In this document: one piece after another, positions 34,770 to 48,214 of the stretch | How positions within the stretch are numbered: the stretch's first letter is position 1 | How the letters are laid out: every line of letters begins with the position of its first letter | Source: Enoplosus armatus | Lineage: Eukaryota; Chordata; Actinopteri; Centrarchiformes; Enoplosidae | Assembly (NCBI RefSeq): GCF_043641665.1 | Contig: NC_092190.1 | Location: 10,875,548-10,939,547 of the forward strand | DNA length: 64,000 nucleotides | Reading direction: 5' to 3' | Notes under the pieces: generated by a model | The model's input: only the letters and a program-made list of their open reading frames with translations | Told to the model about the DNA's origin: nothing | Database searches by the model: none | Position numbers and translations under genes: made by a program

Positions 34770-35283
34770 TGGTAGAAAGTATATTTACTCTAATACTGTA
34801 CTTACTGTTAGTATAATTTTGAGGAACTTGCATTTTACTTCTCCACTACATTTCAGAGGGAAATGTACTTTTTACTCACTACATTTATTTACTGGTTACT
34901 TTTCAGATTAAGATTTTACATGAAAAAACACATGATGAAGCTGAACATATTGTTAAAAATTAAACCAGTGGTTCCAAACCTTTTCGGCTTGTGACCTTTA
35001 CAAAAAGAAATGTCTAGTTGTCCAAAATATCAATACAATCTTTTGTAGCAGAACTTTTTCTTCTCTCCTAACCCATTAATCATCTCATGTTTGTCATTAT
35101 CTGTCAGAATGAGTAGTTTTACTTTTATACTTTAAGGACATTTTACTGGTAACTTTTTGATAACGCACTTTCACTCCAGTGAAATGTTGAATGCAGGACT
35201 TTTACTTGTAATAGACTATCTTTACATAGTTGCACTAGAAATGTCACTTAAGTAAAGGATGTGATTACTTCTTCCACCACTAA
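34770..35283. repeat. Teleost interspersed repeat (CACTACATTTCAGAGGGAAA type), with a nested insert
   Basis: Starts GTAGAAAGTATATTTACTCT, includes TTCTCCACTACATTTCAGAG, and ends GTAAAGGATGTGATTACTTC then TTCCACCACT. This is a familiar MITE-like pattern in fish genomes. About 34962-35105 (CCAGTGGTTCCAAACCTTTT onward) looks like a separate repeat inside it. Confidence 0.65.
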
Positions 35284-36711
35284 GCAGCACTCTGAAAACG
35301 TAATTCCTTTCATTTATAATCTGTTCAATTACATACGTTGTGGCTCATTGTCCTCTGCTCCAATAAACCAAACTGGCTGGTAAATGTGTGTTTCCACTCC
35401 CCTTTGCTTTTGTTCTCCATCCTCCTTTCAGGTAATACAACTTAAGATTTAATGTTTGGTTTACCTAGAAAAGGTGCATTTTCTGCCCGGGGGTTACAGC
35501 TTTGAAAGTGTAAAAGCACACGCTGACAGTCTCCTTTTTCTACAGTGAAACTCTAATCTCTTCTTTCATCTCTCACTACTTTCTATTTCTCCATCAGGTT
35601 TGTTCTTCACCTGAATTAATGGGGCAGGCAGCAGCTGCACAGGGAGATAATATTGTCATTACACCATTGGACTGATGCTGAGAAGCTCATTAGAATGCTA
35701 ATTCCTCATGTTTCTCTTCCTCTCTTGCATTCCTGCACTTCTACTTTGCTTTCTCTTTTCTTTTGTGACTCATTGCTCTCTCCTCGTCTCCCTCTGCACG
35801 CAATGAAAGAAAACACAATATATACACATGTACTGACACAGACCTGGAACTAAGCCTGTATTTGAAATGAACCTCAACAGAGACTTTTACTTGGCAAGAT
35901 TTTTATTCAGAAAACATTTTGTTTTATCAAATGTCTTTTGTTGGATGCTGTATGGTTAGTTGATGACCACCAAGTTGCCTGATGCAGCGTTGGAAAGAAT
36001 AGGCCTACTGTAAATTATTTTGTAAAAATATCTGTCATACAGGCGCAACTGCAGAAACACCACTGATCATAATGTTAACAAAAATATATTACATCTAAAA
36101 TAAATACGTGATGTGCATTGTGTTTATCGGGCCCAACCGTCTGATAGCTGGACATTAACAGAAACCTTTAAACCTGCCGGGCTCAACACAGGAGGAAGTG
36201 AAAGTATTAATGTTCTTTTTAATGTCAAGTTCATCACATTCACACTTAGACACGTCTGGTGTTGAACGCCGACACACTTAATTAAATTTGGCTTTTTCAC
36301 AGACAAAAGGTGCGAGAAACATCACCTTTCTGTTGAATAAAAAATACATTTCCCACTCCTGTATAACCAATATAATAACCACATATGTGTTGGCCTTATT
36401 ATAGTTCATTCATCCTCCAAATAACACATGTGCAAATATCTATATATTAGTACACAGGCGTGTCATAGACTCTGACTGTGAAAAAACCCCCAAAATTCTG
36501 CACCCTCTTGATCCCATTAACTCACCTTTAGTCTTTAGTTGTTAGTTAGTTCAGATGTTTTTGTTTTTTCACAAACACCCAAACTACTTCTGTAAAGGCT
36601 ACTAAAAGCTGAGCGTTCTTAATAAAAGATACCAGGCGACCCACTTATCAATCGTCATTACATAAAAAAAAACGACAATGATCAAATGCCTTGAAAAGGT
36701 ACATACAAATA

Positions 36712-36717
36712 TTTATT
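36712..36717 (-). terminator. Candidate vangl1 poly(A) signal
   Basis: AATAAA on the minus strand about 1.74 kb after the stop codon. It is one of several possible sites; none is decisive. Confidence 0.25.
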
Positions 36718-36881
36718 TTTCTTCTACAAATGTGACTTTGACACAGCTGCTGTGATTTTACATGTTCTGTTGTATAAAAGAAGACAGGGACAACTCAGGA
36801 CTGCATGACATTTGGGAAAGCGATCTCTTTTCTTCATCATGTTCCCTTTGTTTCCCTTTTCCTCTCTCGCTCATACTCCCT

Positions 36882-36919
36882 CACACACACACACACACAC
36901 ACATACACACACACACACA
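36882..36919. repeat. (CA)n microsatellite, one interruption
   Basis: CA units with a single T interruption at ACATACAC. Confidence 0.9.
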
Positions 36920-38106
36920 GACACGCTTGAAAACTGCACATGTATGCCGAGCACACCCTAAATATGTATAGCTGAGGCACATGTGTAGTTCAGAACTATT
37001 TACAACCATCAACACCCTAAAAGCCTAAACAAAACTACACAGTCTGTGACCACAGTAAACACTCGTGTAAATATACATTTACAACATAACAGGCCTCATA
37101 AATACAGAGGGGTTTTTAAAAATACAGATCAAATATTCACTAACAGTTTGATTGATGCTCGGGACAACGTTCCTGTTCCCACAGCTGCAGGTAGGTGGCA
37201 GTAGTGTGACACTGAGACAAAATACTGACAGCAGAAATACTGACACTGGGTTGAGCTAATTTACACTGAATTATTAATCTTAAACACTTGTTTAAACACT
37301 TGCCAGCATGAGATGAGTGACTATTAATTTTGGAGAGGGATGTGGAGAGAATGTCCTTAATCTTTTTTAAATAGCTGAAATAAATATTCCTTTATTCTGC
37401 ATTGCCTTATACACATTGCTGAGTGTATTTCACTTGGCTGACAGGATTTACATTATGCAGTAATGTGCTGTAATAATACACACCCTTCATGATGAATTAA
37501 GATGAAAATCAGGGGCATATGTTTTTGAATTAAACAGCACAAAGGCAACAGTTTTAACATTATATAAAGCACATGAACCTCATAGCCGTCCAAACATTTA
37601 GTCTCTCTGCTAGCCTACAAAAAGTTCTGTGTACACTGCACACACTTAACTGTACAAACATAATCAGCAGTCACACATGTTTGTTCACAATCTATTGCCT
37701 AGACCATTTATATTCAGCTGTACTGTGGTTGGCATTCAGTCCAAGAGACTCCAGTGATTTGTCTGACATTTACAAAACATGTCTTCATCTATTTACAGTC
37801 CAGTTGTTTTCCACAAATACAGCGCAGACAGACAAGGTAAAAAAAAATCTTTGACAAGGTTAAAAAAATCCTTCAAGCAATGCACATATTTCGATATAAA
37901 AAAGTCTGGAGGGATAAAGTATATTCACATATAAATACTGTACATACATCTGTAATACAGGACAGTTCAATACTCATTGCTAAGACTGAAAAAAGAGCAG
38001 TTTTGGTGAAAAGGGTCAGGGTTATATCAAATGTCCTGGTCACTATAGCAACGCTAAGGAGAAAGAAGAGACAGGTTGAGACAGATCCCGGGTATACACT
38101 ACACTC

Positions 38107-38110
<4 letters not shown>

Positions 38111-38143
<33 letters not shown>
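38111..38143. repeat. (CA)n microsatellite in the vangl1 3'UTR region
   Basis: About 16 perfect CA units. Confidence 0.95.
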
Positions 38144-38145
<2 letters not shown>

Positions 38146-38454
38146 CTCCTTAAAATCATGAACTCTCCCACGCAGGCACACACTGGCACATGCGAATAAA
38201 GGAAGACGAAAACTTGTGAGGGTCATCTGCAGTGCATAGAGGAATACCTGAACTGTGCATATTCCCTCTCGTTTTCTTTCATGTCGCCCGGGACGAAGAC
38301 AAGGACACAAAGATAACTCTATGTGAGAAAATTACATAAACATAAGTAAAAATAAAAAAACAGTACAAAAAGTTTTTTTTTTTGAAAAATTCAGTTGGAT
38401 AACTGTAACAGTCCTGTAAGTCCAGAGGAGCAGCACTGGTCCTCCGTGTCACTG

Positions 38455-38715
38455 TTAAACGGAGGTTTCTGATTGGAGCAGCAGTATAAACTTGTTAGAC
38501 TTGGGGTCGATGTACTCCTCAGTCAGTCGGATGTAAGGGATGCTCTTGATGGTGACAGCTAAGCTAAAGTCAAGACACCGCAGTAGGAACTCTGTCCCTT
38601 CCTTTATGCCGCCGGTGACAGAAGCCTCGCTGACCAAAGTCCACTGGTCAGCCATCCAGCGCTCAGGGCCGTACTGCAGGGTCGGACCAGGGGCCAGGTA
38701 GGCTTCAAGGAAGGC
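38455..38715 (-). CDS. vangl1: vangl1 last coding exon with ETSV terminus
   Basis: Encodes [20 protein letters not shown] through [17 protein letters not shown] and stop TAA at 38457-38455. The last four residues are the class I PDZ ligand that binds Dishevelled, Scribble and related proteins. Confidence 0.94.
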   Translation of the reverse strand, partial: AFLEAYLAPGPTLQYGPERWMADQWTLVSEASVTGGIKEGTEFLLRCLDFSLAVTIKSIPYIRLTEEYIDPKSNKFILLLQSETSV

Positions 38716-39696
38716 CTGCACGCACAGAAACAACCAATGACACGATAATGTTCACCAAGAAAATATTCTTTTTAACGGCACAATCCTGAGAAATCTATTT
38801 GAAACCTTCTTCCAGTTTATTACAACCTGAGTGGCTCTTATTTGCATAGTTAGCCACCATTCTTTATTGCAAAAACAATATCACACCACTATGTAAATAG
38901 TTGAAATCAGGGGATTTGGCAGCATCACTAAAAACAAGGCAAGAAACACAAGTTGCCTGATGCTGCCTGAGGAAGAGTGCCAAGGTTGAAACGTGTTGAA
39001 AGCCAGAATTGCTGCAGATCCAAGCCTTTTGTGTGCTCTTCATGCCATATTAACTGTGATATCAGGACTCCAAAAACACACAAAAAAATATGTCCTCAGT
39101 TTAAATAAAAAGGAGTTCAAAGAAATAAACAGATGCCATATTATTGAGACTTTTTTGTATGTTTTTGGAGTGCCACAATCCCAATTTAATAGAGGTCTGG
39201 ATAATCAGGCTCAAGTCTTGGCTTGTATACAACCTGTTTGATCATTAAAACACTCATGTTTGTGAGTACAATGTTATCATAACTGACAGACATGATGGCC
39301 AGAACTATTAAAATAAATTAGACCAAAGTTGTAATGAACTGGAATTATCCTTTTAAGTCCTGTAAACATCGACTTCTGTGGCTTGAAATATTATCAACAC
39401 ATCTATTCTTATTAGATTCTTATTTTCGAGGTTCAAAGCCAAGCTCACCTTAGGGCTCATGTTATTGATGAGGCAGAAAGCGAGGTGCTTCTGGATGCTC
39501 TCCATGCTGTGGCAGTGCTGCCTCCTGGTGGTGCGGAGGTACTTCTGCAGGGCACGGGCCATGGAGGGAAATATAGCCAGAGCTGCTTCACGCACATCCA
39601 TGATGTCGGATGGAGTGGCGCGCTCATCCTCTTTCTTCATCCGCCGGACATGTGTGAAGGCCTCCTCCACAGCCACCACCAGCCTGACAAAGAAGG

Positions 39697-39733
<37 letters not shown>

Positions 39734-41410
39734 CATTTAGCTTACGGTTAGCTCTCTATGCTTGTATTTAATCCATACCGATCATTAAGCAACACTGAAC
39801 ATGAACCAGTGCAACTGTCCTTTTCTCTCAATCACTCCATCAAAAGTAATATTGCTATTGAAGGAATCATGAGTCTGATGGATGCTCACCTTGCTTCTCA
39901 CTTGTCTGACAGCGCACAAGCACAGAATGACAAGGACGTTAAGTTGGGACTCTTTTGCTGGATATTTATATTTTCATCCATGTAGTTGGGCATGAATAAA
40001 AGTCATAAATATAGGGAGAGAGACTGCAGGTTTGATCAAAAATGTGGCTGTACAGTACAGTACTTTTGCCCTGAACCATGAGGGGAAAAAAATTTTTTTT
40101 TATAGACTAATCTGACAGGAGAAGAATCTACTTAAAATTAAAATAGGCAGCTCACAATATTTCCCTGTTTATTAAACTGATTTCATTTTGTGTGTGCATG
40201 AGATAGTGATGATTGTCAGGTGCCCATATACACATTGAAACAGGTTTTGCTTGCTGTAATTAAAAAAGACATTGAGACAAATTAAAAGATCTATAGTTAC
40301 GAAAAAGATTGTTTGAATACGTTTGAATACATTTTTGCAGAAAACAAGAACTGTGGACTTTGTCCCCCATCTCTTACATAGACAGCACATTAGGAAGGGA
40401 TCTTTTAATGTCCAGTATGAACAGCAGGAATGATTACAGCAAGAAAATCTGTTTCATTGTCCATATGTATGGGCACCTGACTACTGTTTTATGACAGTAG
40501 TCATAAAATGGACTTTAAACTTTAAGGAGGCGAAACACCGAGGTGTAAGCTGCCCCCCCGACATGCTGTCATTTGTTTGAGTGACTCACCTGGCTCTACG
40601 TTTACGGACTCTTCTCTCGTAGTCGGCCTCTTCGTAGTACAGCTCGTTGTGGGCGGTGTCTTTGCGTTTGGCGGCAGCTGTAACCATGGCCCGTGACTGA
40701 TTCCCATTACCAGGCTGCACTCCTGCTGTGCTCCCCGGGGCTGCACCAAAAAAGAGAGGACAGAGGCAAATTGGTTATATCAGTTTGAGCTGGAGGTTGC
40801 AGCGCCTGACCCCACCAGACTCTGATTAATGGGCTGTATCTCAATCTGAATCATGGACAGGAAAGGTCAGACACACATCACAGGAGGTGTAAAACAACAG
40901 TGAATCAACCTCCTTGGTCAGTATTATGTCCATTTTATACTCCACTGACTTCTGAGAAAGACTTGAAAGAGAGTATGTTAATCTTTGTTACTTATCTGGG
41001 GCATCCTGCCGGATCATGTGTCTCAGTCACACAGAACGTTAATTATAGCGCTGAGAAAAGAGGCAATTTCCACTGGAAGCATCCACGTTTCTCCACAGAC
41101 AGTCAGATGCAGAAACCTTTTTATTAGGGTGTGGATTAAATATTCATCGTTTTACACTTCAAAGGCCATAGTTCTTTTCTGATCTGTGAATTTACTGGTT
41201 TGTGTGACAAACCCATAAAGCTAATGGAGCTTGTATGCCAGTATATTAGAGTTCCTGGGGTTCTATTGTGGGCAAGTCAGATCTGGTTCATATTCATGAA
41301 GATCAGTACAGTTTGGGGGAGGTTATAGGGAGTAAACGCTGCAGGTCAGGTAAAGATATAAATCATTAATAATCTGATCTGCATATGTGTGTTTATGAGT
41401 GTGTGCAGGT

Positions 41411-41455
<45 letters not shown>

Positions 41456-44400
41456 AATGTAGTAATAAAACATGGATGAAAAACCACCCTAGTGAATACT
41501 GTGGAAAGACCGTCAGATAATTTGCACAGGGAGCATTGTAAATATTTTCCACCGAAAATATGGGTAAACACCAGCTTGTTTAACTTCTTGGCCTACATAT
41601 TCATGCTATGAGAAGCGCCTGTGAATGACTTTGAAAGAGAGAGAAAGAGAGGGTGTGGAGGGTGAGTGGGGGTTGAAGCGAGAAAAAAAATTAAATAAAG
41701 AAGGGGGGAAAAAAAGAAAACGAGAGCGAGCCGAGCTGGAGACAGGCGGAGCCGGTGGAAGGAGAGATGTGGGAGTATGTGAGGAATGAGCGTTACTCTG
41801 ATGAATTATTTAAGGCTTGAAAATCCACGGCCCCCTAGAGGCCTTTCCCGCTGCACTTTGATAGGGAAGGGGGTGGGGTGGATGGGAGGTGCGGAGGTGT
41901 TATGAGGACACCATATCCCATAGTGCATCCCTGCCATAGATCATCAAATCTACAGTGTTGTGCAGCTAATGGGGCACTGATGGGTGGCGAGTGAATCTTT
42001 AGAAAGAGTGCAATATGTGGTGTATGTGGGAGCAGGGAGGCAATATATCAAGAGCATGTGTGTGTGTCCAAGTGTGTGCGTAGTAGGATGCTTGCCGCAG
42101 ATGCAGTATATACATTATGTCAGGGACGGAGGTTTCAGAGTGCACTAAAAATGGAGTGAACTGAACCGTGAAATTAGCGGCTTCCTGTGATAAAGTGCTG
42201 TGCAGAGTGATGTTGAGGACTTTCATCTGTACTTACTGTCCAAAAGGTATGTTCTCAGTTTGTTTTTAAAAGCTGCTTACGGAAGAGATGGAGATGGAAA
42301 AGAAAACATCACAACAAGGAAGCAGCAGGAGCGGACAACCTGCTACAACCAGGAAGCGAAAAGTAGCAACAAAGGAGACAACAACAGAAATGTTACAGAA
42401 TATAGGAGGTAATTATTGGGACAGATGAGGCGACTAACCGTCTACGTTGTAGACCTTTAACCCGGCCAGGTGTTTGGCAGCCCGGTGCTTTGAGGCAGAG
42501 AGAAGTGCTGGGTTATGGAGTGGAAAATCTCTGTAGTAATACTCCAAAATGGTCAGAGCAGCCCTCTGAATGCTGTGTGAGATGAGAGAGAGAGATGGAG
42601 GGAGACAACTCAGAGACAGCAGGAATACAATTTACATTATGGTTGACTTGCAGTATATAAGACACTGGCACAATAATGCCCTTGAATGCAGTTCCCCTTT
42701 AAGTTATTGGAAGTTATTAATACAACATGTATAGTTAGTGTGTTTCTGCCTCTTGTACAGGTCTTAGCTTCCTGTTTACCATCCTGCCTTATTTTTAATT
42801 TTTAATTCTTAATCACGCCAATAAGAAGACTATAAACTATAAATCCATTGAGTTTTCAGCCTTGTCGCACAAACCTTATCTAATTACCACTGTTCTCTCC
42901 TTGTCCTGTCGTAGTCACACACTCGATCGGAACAGAAACAAAGTAAGACAACCGTAAGACGAGCGCCTGTGTCCAGCGCTTTCTCATCCCTCCCCCTGAA
43001 CTCCTAGAATAGCTCGCCTTGAGCAAACTAGACGAGGAGGCTGATGAGTAACTCAATTACTGCCTGAGCCAGTCTTCCCTGTGGACATGAGCCTCCAATT
43101 ACACACGTACTTCAACGTGATAGAGTGTAATGACTGTGACCAAGTGCCAGTGTGTGTGTGTGTGTCTCCATGTGTACTGTACAGAAAGGTCATATTCACA
43201 TGTGCTAATATTTATAGTATCTTCTTCAGTCATATTTGTCCATAGGGAAGTGAATGTAAAGCACATAAAGGAGAGCTGAGCATACCTGAGCTGTCCGATG
43301 TTGTAGTGCCGCGTCTCTCCGTCAGTGGAGCGCATGACGCACACGCTGTAGCAGGGCTGGAAGTGACGAAGCTCCAGCAGCACCACGGCCAGGTAGTGGA
43401 CAAACAGCTGGGAGTCCACGAGGGACACGGCGAACTGGACGATACCATGGTAATCCTCATCCTGCTTACACATCACATCACAGGTTTAATGAAAACATTC
43501 ACTGCTGTTGGGTGAAAACCTCTTCTTTCATTTTATTTAACCTATATTTGAGCAGGAAAGTGTCGCTGAGATTAAAAATCTTGTTTTCAAGTCTTGGGCA
43601 GGATAGACAGAAGTTACATACAAACAACGTACAGATAACATGAAACAAAATCAGAATTAAACAAAATACAATATAAAACCATGAATAAAATTGCTAATAA
43701 GAAAAAATACAAAAGATTGCATCCTAGAAATCCTAAAACGGCACCTTAAAAACAATCCAAGAGCTATCTAAAACCATAATAAATCCATGTTTATGTGCAC
43801 ACTGTACAAATTAAGTCTGTATGAATAAAAGTCAGAATAAAATACTTTTTTTAAAGGACGAGGAGAAGTCATTTGTTAGGGCAAAAAAAAAAACATGGCT
43901 GCAGAGAATGTTTAAGAAAAACACAGTCTTGATGCCGCAGGCTCATTACTGTCCTCTTAAATTTTGAATAAACTATGTTTTTCAACCATGAATGACAGCA
44001 AAGTAAAACAAATATTCTGTTATTTATTTTTCTTCAATCTATAAATAAAATACTTTGAATGCTCTCACTGTAGCACACTTTCAAACCCACCTGAGCATCA
44101 AGGATCCGGACACCATAGAAGAGCCAATAAGACATGGTGAGCAGCAGTGTTAGCGTGGTGAGAAAGGCACGGTACACACACACTCTGGGCAGGCTGGCAC
44201 GGCCCGGTCGGAGAAACAAGGCCCAAATGGCCACCAGGAGGATGAGGAGCTTAAAGGCGATGGAGAGGAAGAGGCCCTCGCAGGCTGCGCCACAAGCCTG
44301 CAGTCTGTCCGGCCACATGACAGCCGGAAGAAGCAAGAAGACCAGGGGCGTGGCCAGCACCAGCAGCCCCACACACGAGCCCACGGCCAGGGGAAGATAG

Positions 44401-47400
44401 CGGCGGAAGCTTTGGGTCCGGTCCTGTATTCCCTTCCCCAGTCCGACCACCTCCTCCTGGGAAATACTGAGCTCTGAGGTGCCTGTCACTGCGGTGGTGG
44501 TTTCCCCCCAGTTATCATCCTGAAGGAGGTGAAGGAAGGGTATGTTACCAGCCATGGATGTATTTTTAAATATGTTGGACTGTCTATGTTGGCACTTAAA
44601 GGGTTGGCCCACCCGTATCACACAATAGTTTCTTTAAAAAAAAAAAAAAGCTGCATTAATTGATGTTTTTGGTCAGTTGGAGGCAGCAGAACAAGCTGTA
44701 CAATCGACACTGATATATCATCACCTTATTAAGTAAACAAAACAGCTTCCTATTTACAAATCCAGCAGACACGATGCAACATCTGAATTCATATGAATGT
44801 AAGTCTAGATACTAATGCTCCACTATGTCTTTGTCAGTCTGGTGTTTGGTGCTGGGCAGCTCGGGTACAGTGGGTTTATCAGAGCTTTTTAGCTGAAAAC
44901 AGCTGCCTGCTGCATCTGGACAGCAGAATGTGCTGGAAAACCAAAACAATGAGCTGAAAGATGGTAAAATGCTCCGTAGAGCTGAGGGGCACAGATTTAA
45001 TTCACATTATACATAGTTATTTGATCCACTGAAAATGGGCACCACAAACGAAATTCTGTTCACCTCTATTGTTTTGGGGTAGAGGACAAAATAGATATCT
45101 TATAACCTGGGCAAAGAAAATCAAAACTATCTTCAATGCTAGATACCACTAAGGGTAAGGTTTTTTTGTAATTTTAAAATGGCAAAACAGACACAAAATT
45201 CATGAGAAACTGGTAAATCAACTGATAAATATAAACCTGAATCTGACAGGCAACAATGCTGCTATTATCCTATTTTACTTCCTTCTTTGCACGAGCAATC
45301 GCTTTGATTTTCTTGGAGTTTTGCCTCATTATGACAGGCCTTTTCAAAGTCCCATTGATGTAATATGGGATGACAGGTTGGGGAGTGCAGTAACGTTCAC
45401 GTCGGCAGGAGGATGCACACTGACATATGTACATAGGTACACACACACAAGCACACACACTGAATCACAACAACAAAAGCTTTCCGGGCCCATCATTGCA
45501 AATTAGAGTCATTTTTTTTCTTCCTCGCCAGCAGGGTCATTTTAAGAATAAATCTTTCCAACAAAGAGACATGGGGAACATAAATTAATGACGAGTCTGC
45601 TCTAAAGAGGCATTTATTTTTTTGTGTGCCTGTCATTAATTCAAGTAATTAGCCATTCATTGTCCCCCAGAGTGCCACTGCATTGTATATCTCTCCAACT
45701 ACAACCAATCACAGGAGCAGCAGCTGCACACACACAGAGACAAGGGCTAGAACAATGACAATGTGAACAGATAAGCCTTCATGGCTTCACACACATACAC
45801 CTAAGCACATTTTGTTTGTTAAGCCCCAAACTAAAGCCATATGGGCCTGGTGATGTCGGGGAAACCAGACAGAAGTTCATTCTCACCTGTCTAGAGAGTG
45901 TGTATCCCACCGTAAACTGTGTCACAACAGACTTTTTAAGAAGTTAATATAACTTTCGCAGATGAAGTAAACCCTGCTGCCATTTGTGAAAATGTGAAAT
46001 ATGAAATCAACATTGCGTTTGCATATTTCCAATCCGGAAAATGCAGCATGAACGTGGTAAATAAATATGAATTCTGCCCTCCATTACTGCTCGCAGCTAA
46101 TTAACTCAGCCATGCTGGAGGAGTGGATGCCAACAGCAGCCAGAAGATGAATGAGCATGAGAGGAGGAGAGGGAGGGCGGCAGTGGTTAAGGTGTGAGAT
46201 AGATGTAGATGAGTAAAGAAAAAAAGGAGGTGGGGGGATGCAGAAGCAGCATTTAATTCGGGGTGTCTGTCTGCCAGACTAATGTGTGAGGCCAGAGGTC
46301 AGCTATGTAAGTGCAGTGTCAACTCCATTTAGTATCCGATCTCATTTCTATTCCTCTCACATCTCTCTCCCTCCTTTTCTTTCTTATGCCAAGTCTTTTA
46401 ACAGAGTCCCAACCTTTGGAACAGGGTCCGTGAACAATCAGTATCCTGCCACACTTCAGTGAAAGAGAAGAACAAGTGGGAATACACAAATAATAAGCTT
46501 GACAGTTCATTGTTAATCGTGGAAACAGCAGTTGACTAAAAAATCTTCCCGTAAGGTCCACTTATTGTTTTAAAGCTTCTGACAGCATTACAGTTTGCAC
46601 AGTTGTTACTTGTGCATGGATGCTGTCTTTTAGAGTATGCATAGTTCAAATTTAGTTGAATTGGTGTAGTAGGCTGAACTACAGGCAATACGTCTTTTTC
46701 AAGGAAGTCATTATGACGTGTTACAGTAGGAAAAATGATTAATTGAATGATGCTTCAGTTTCAGGGTCCTGGTATTGTGCATTCTGGCTCACTGTCACAC
46801 TGTCATGGCTTACTGGGACACTTGAATAGAGCAGAGCCTTTGTAAACACTTTACCTTCATTTCTTTCTTTCTTTCAATTTTTACATTTGTAAATTACAGT
46901 TGTTTTAGTAGCTTTTTTTAATAACAGTGTTTATTTATTATATCTTGTTTTTCTACTCTCTCTATTGCACTATCCTGTATGCTGCTGGAACAATGCAAAT
47001 TTCCCTGCTGAGGGATTAATGAAGGATTATCTTATCTTATTTTATCTTAATGTTAGTAACACCTGTGTTTTTCCTGCAATGACAAGTCAAATGCTGTGAA
47101 ATTCAAACTGAGATTTTAGACAGTTCAGGTAAACAAGCACCCTAATGGATCTTCAAAATCAGCCTCCAATCAGCATTCTCAATCTGAACCTTTTATTCTC
47201 CTTAACAATATCTCCGCCAAGCCTTTTATACAGACAAGCTTTCATGCTAACGTCTCATTAAGTGAGAGAAAACAGTGTATCACTTACCGAGCTAATACAC
47301 TGTTAAAACCAGCCATTAAATCTCAGTGGATTAATCCCAAAGATTAATGCTACACTAATCAGGCTTGATCTCTATATACAGTGAAGCGAGGAGAAAGAGT

Positions 47401-47435
47401 AAGTAACTGAAAGAGAATGAAACAGAGAAGGGTTA

Positions 47436-47491
<56 letters not shown>

Positions 47492-47630
47492 CAACATGCC
47501 TGCTGCTTGCTTGGCAGTCTTTTCGTCTGGCAGAGGGTGAATATGGATTATGGTTAGGCCTGTTCCACCGTCACAAAGCACAACAACAGAACAACATACT
47601 GATTAGCACCATTCACAGAGACTCACGCAT

Positions 47631-47705
<75 letters not shown>

Positions 47706-48169
47706 AAACACTCTGCCAACTGCAAAACACAACGGTTAAGCCCCACTGGCCTGGGTGGAGGTTAAAATGACATTTACACATGTGGTGTGTTTGTGCTGGT
47801 GAGCAGATTAGTGTCACTGTGTATGTGTTGAAATGATTTGAGCGACGGGACAATAAGAAATGGCATTCTTTTGAAATGTTTTGCAGGTTTCCTACAATCT
47901 ATCTTTTATTGTGGTGGTTATTTTATTTAGGTGCGTAGCAGCTATGAGTATAGGTGTGTCCATCTATTCAATGCAAAGGGCAAAGAAGCAACGTGTGAGA
48001 TGCCAAAACGAGAGTACAGTACGTGCTTCTCCACATACGCTCTGGTGTTGCTAGAGCTAACATTGTGAATTGAAGCTGCTGCCTTCTGGCACAAAAGTCA
48101 CGGCGTCTAAGTCTCACAAAGCAGCATGGACAGTCTCAGTAACAGACTTGGCGCTCTCTCTATGACTCA

Positions 48170-48214
<45 letters not shown>

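Larger units (their letters stand above)
35284..38454 (-). other. Probable vangl1 3'UTR and casq2-vangl1 convergent spacer
   Basis: No gene supported. Convergent ends of casq2 and vangl1. Minus-strand AATAAA candidates lie at 37391-37396, 36712-36717 and near 35905. Microsatellites at 36882-36919 and 38111-38143. Confidence 0.5.
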
